Source of the DNA: Candidatus Sumerlaeota bacterium
GTDB lineage: Bacteria; Sumerlaeota; T1SED10-198M
Direction of reading: 5' to 3'
Assembly (NCBI GenBank): GCA_003554345.1
Contig: PWGE01000009.1
Span: forward strand, 1 to 25,715
DNA length: 25,715 nt
In this document: positions 24,710 through 25,715 of the stretch, in pieces
Position numbering within the stretch: the first letter of the stretch is position 1
Layout of the letters: every line of letters starts with the position of its first letter
Notes under the pieces: model-generated
Database searches by the model: none
Told to the model about the DNA's origin: nothing
The model's input: the letters and a program-made list of their open reading frames with translations, nothing else
Position numbers and translations under genes: made by a program

Positions 24710-24764
24710 TTTTACTGTGTGCTTTACTATGTAAGTCTCTTTCCATGTATTAAACAAACCTCAT

Positions 24765-24792
24765 ATTATAGTTTTTTTCTGGAATATAGCAA
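24765..24792 (-). promoter_or_regulatory. Candidate housekeeping promoter for the uridine kinase gene
   Basis: Minus strand TTGCTA (24792-24787) and perfect TATAAT (24770-24765), spacer 16 bases. The predicted start near 24758 gives a leader of about 60 bases to ATG 24695. The rest of the 24747-24954 gap shows no further gene. Confidence 0.55.
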
Positions 24793-24954
24793 GAAGCAGG
24801 TAATGCACGCTTTCCTTGTTTGTTTTATTGTCGTTACAGAACATGTTGCAACCTCAATAAAAATCCTGGTAATAGAGCTTTTTTCTTTTTTAATAAGGGG
24901 AGTGAGTTTCCTTTACTATGAATAACTCAAAAAACTGCATACTCACCAGGTTTC

Positions 24955-25715
24955 TCAGGGGAAAGCACGGTGAAAATATTTATACGCCACTTGAAGGTTT
25001 TTTAAAGCAGGGGTGTTTTTTATGTTTATAAGATGAGTAGTGCCTAACCAGTTATCAGTCAGGATTTCACGGGCTGCTGCTTCTTCTTCTGTGTCTTTCC
25101 TTTCAAGGTAATATTGCAGATGGGTATAAATAAGTGCCACTCTTCTTTGAGACAGGTCAGTCAAATATGGGGCTTCGTGTTCTGTTTTAAGAATTGTTTC
25201 AATACTTTGTAAAAGATTGAACCAGGGATAATGGATAGAACGTGTGGATAGAGTACGGGCAAAATTCTCGACTTGCCTGTAACTGGATTCTCGCATGTCT
25301 ACCATCATTGTAGAGAAAGGTTGTGAAAGAAAGAGAAATTGAAAAAAGTCATCTATAGAATGCTCGGCTTGTCGAAAGTATTCCGGTTTTATTTGCAATC
25401 CCATTAAGGTGTGAGGCGGCACAGAGGGTTCGATATCGGCAAAATGCTCGAAAAGAGACCTAAGAGACCGGAAGGTAAAAAGAAATTCAATGTCATCTAT
25501 CTGTTCACTCCAATAAATATAGTCCTGGTAATAAGGGTTTTGATAAGGAGGATAATCGGCAATTATATCTATAAGAAAGGGGTATGATTCAGGTATATTT
25601 GTTGCCAGCCTGAGATATTGAATGAAATTCTGCAGGGAATGGTTATAGAACAGGGTTTGTCGGGCCAGACTTCGTGGGTCGTCTTCCCTATCGTCTACAT
25701 TGAGAGCCAACCCGT
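24955..25715 (-). CDS. Hypothetical protein, N-terminus cut by window edge
   Basis: The frame is open from the stop at 24955-24957 to the right edge (253 codons). A TTG near 25710 is a possible but unproven start, so I treat the gene as partial. The visible part is soluble, helical, and rich in aromatic residues with many Tyr and Gln (YPPYQNPYYQDYIYW; QYYLERKDTEEEAAAREIL). No membrane span, signal peptide or known motif is recognised. Composition and uninterrupted length support real coding. It is upstream of the uridine kinase on the same strand, but 260 bases and a separate promoter divide them. Function unknown. Confidence 0.7.
   Translation of the reverse strand, partial: GLALNVDDREDDPRSLARQTLFYNHSLQNFIQYLRLATNIPESYPFLIDIIADYPPYQNPYYQDYIYWSEQIDDIEFLFTFRSLRSLFEHFADIEPSVPPHTLMGLQIKPEYFRQAEHSIDDFFQFLFLSQPFSTMMVDMRESSYRQVENFARTLSTRSIHYPWFNLLQSIETILKTEHEAPYLTDLSQRRVALIYTHLQYYLERKDTEEEAAAREILTDNWLGTTHLINIKNTPALKNLQVAYKYFHRAFP

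Noticed and set aside
24719-24925. 68-residue plus-strand frame in the gap upstream of the uridine kinase
   Set aside because: Overlaps the kinase promoter, lacks a ribosome site and has no protein-like pattern.
1-25715. CRISPR, insertion sequence, phage, tRNA or rRNA content
   Set aside because: No spaced direct repeats, transposase or integrase motifs, terminal repeats or RNA gene signatures were found on either strand by eye.

Overview
The window looks like chromosomal DNA from a diderm (Gram-negative-type) bacterium with AT-leaning sequence. Lipoprotein signal peptides, a periplasmic HtrA protease, SurA/parvulin-like folding factors and a DUF4388/receiver pair support this. I see no phage, insertion sequence, CRISPR array, tRNA or rRNA. 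I cannot name the lineage. The REC protein with amphipathic repeats plus DUF4388 recalls deltaproteobacteria-like and several uncultured phyla (family memory, not a search). The acidic HtrA and binding protein and the large sodium symporter are a weak hint of a salty habitat.

Layout. (1) 1-5172, minus strand: a five-gene overlapping operon, htrA > moxR > DUF58 > membrane protein of BatD/DUF4381-like position > VWA protein (runs off the left edge). A near-perfect sigma-54-type -24/-12 element lies just upstream of htrA. (2) 5378-13174, plus strand: a PfkB sugar/nucleoside kinase and a sodium:solute symporter, then a 13-bp hairpin, then a YhaM-like OB-HD nuclease, two degenerate parvulin/SurA-like envelope proteins and an OppD/OppF ATPase pair with no permease nearby. 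(3) 13224-14786, minus: a polytopic membrane protein, convergent with oppF. (4) 15063-22886, minus: seven tightly packed genes, rpmB (L28) > family 1 solute-binding lipoprotein > DUF4388 protein > receiver protein with a C-terminal membrane anchor > GT-C-type glycosyltransferase > radical SAM protein > secreted protein of unknown function. (5) 22992-24695, minus: ThrRS-like/uridine kinase fusion with its own promoter. (6) 24955-25715, minus: unknown protein, cut by the right edge.

How it may fit together. Region 1 reads as an envelope quality-control unit: a secreted protease co-expressed with a MoxR/VWA chaperone module, possibly switched on through sigma-54. In region 2 the kinase and symporter probably import and phosphorylate one substrate. 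The nuclease, two folding factors and orphan ATPases downstream form an odd mixed operon. Region 4 is the most unusual: a binding lipoprotein without permeases is followed by DUF4388 and a tail-anchored receiver, then by envelope glycosylation-type and radical SAM genes. This could be an undescribed signalling or cell-surface module, but that is inference from gene order.
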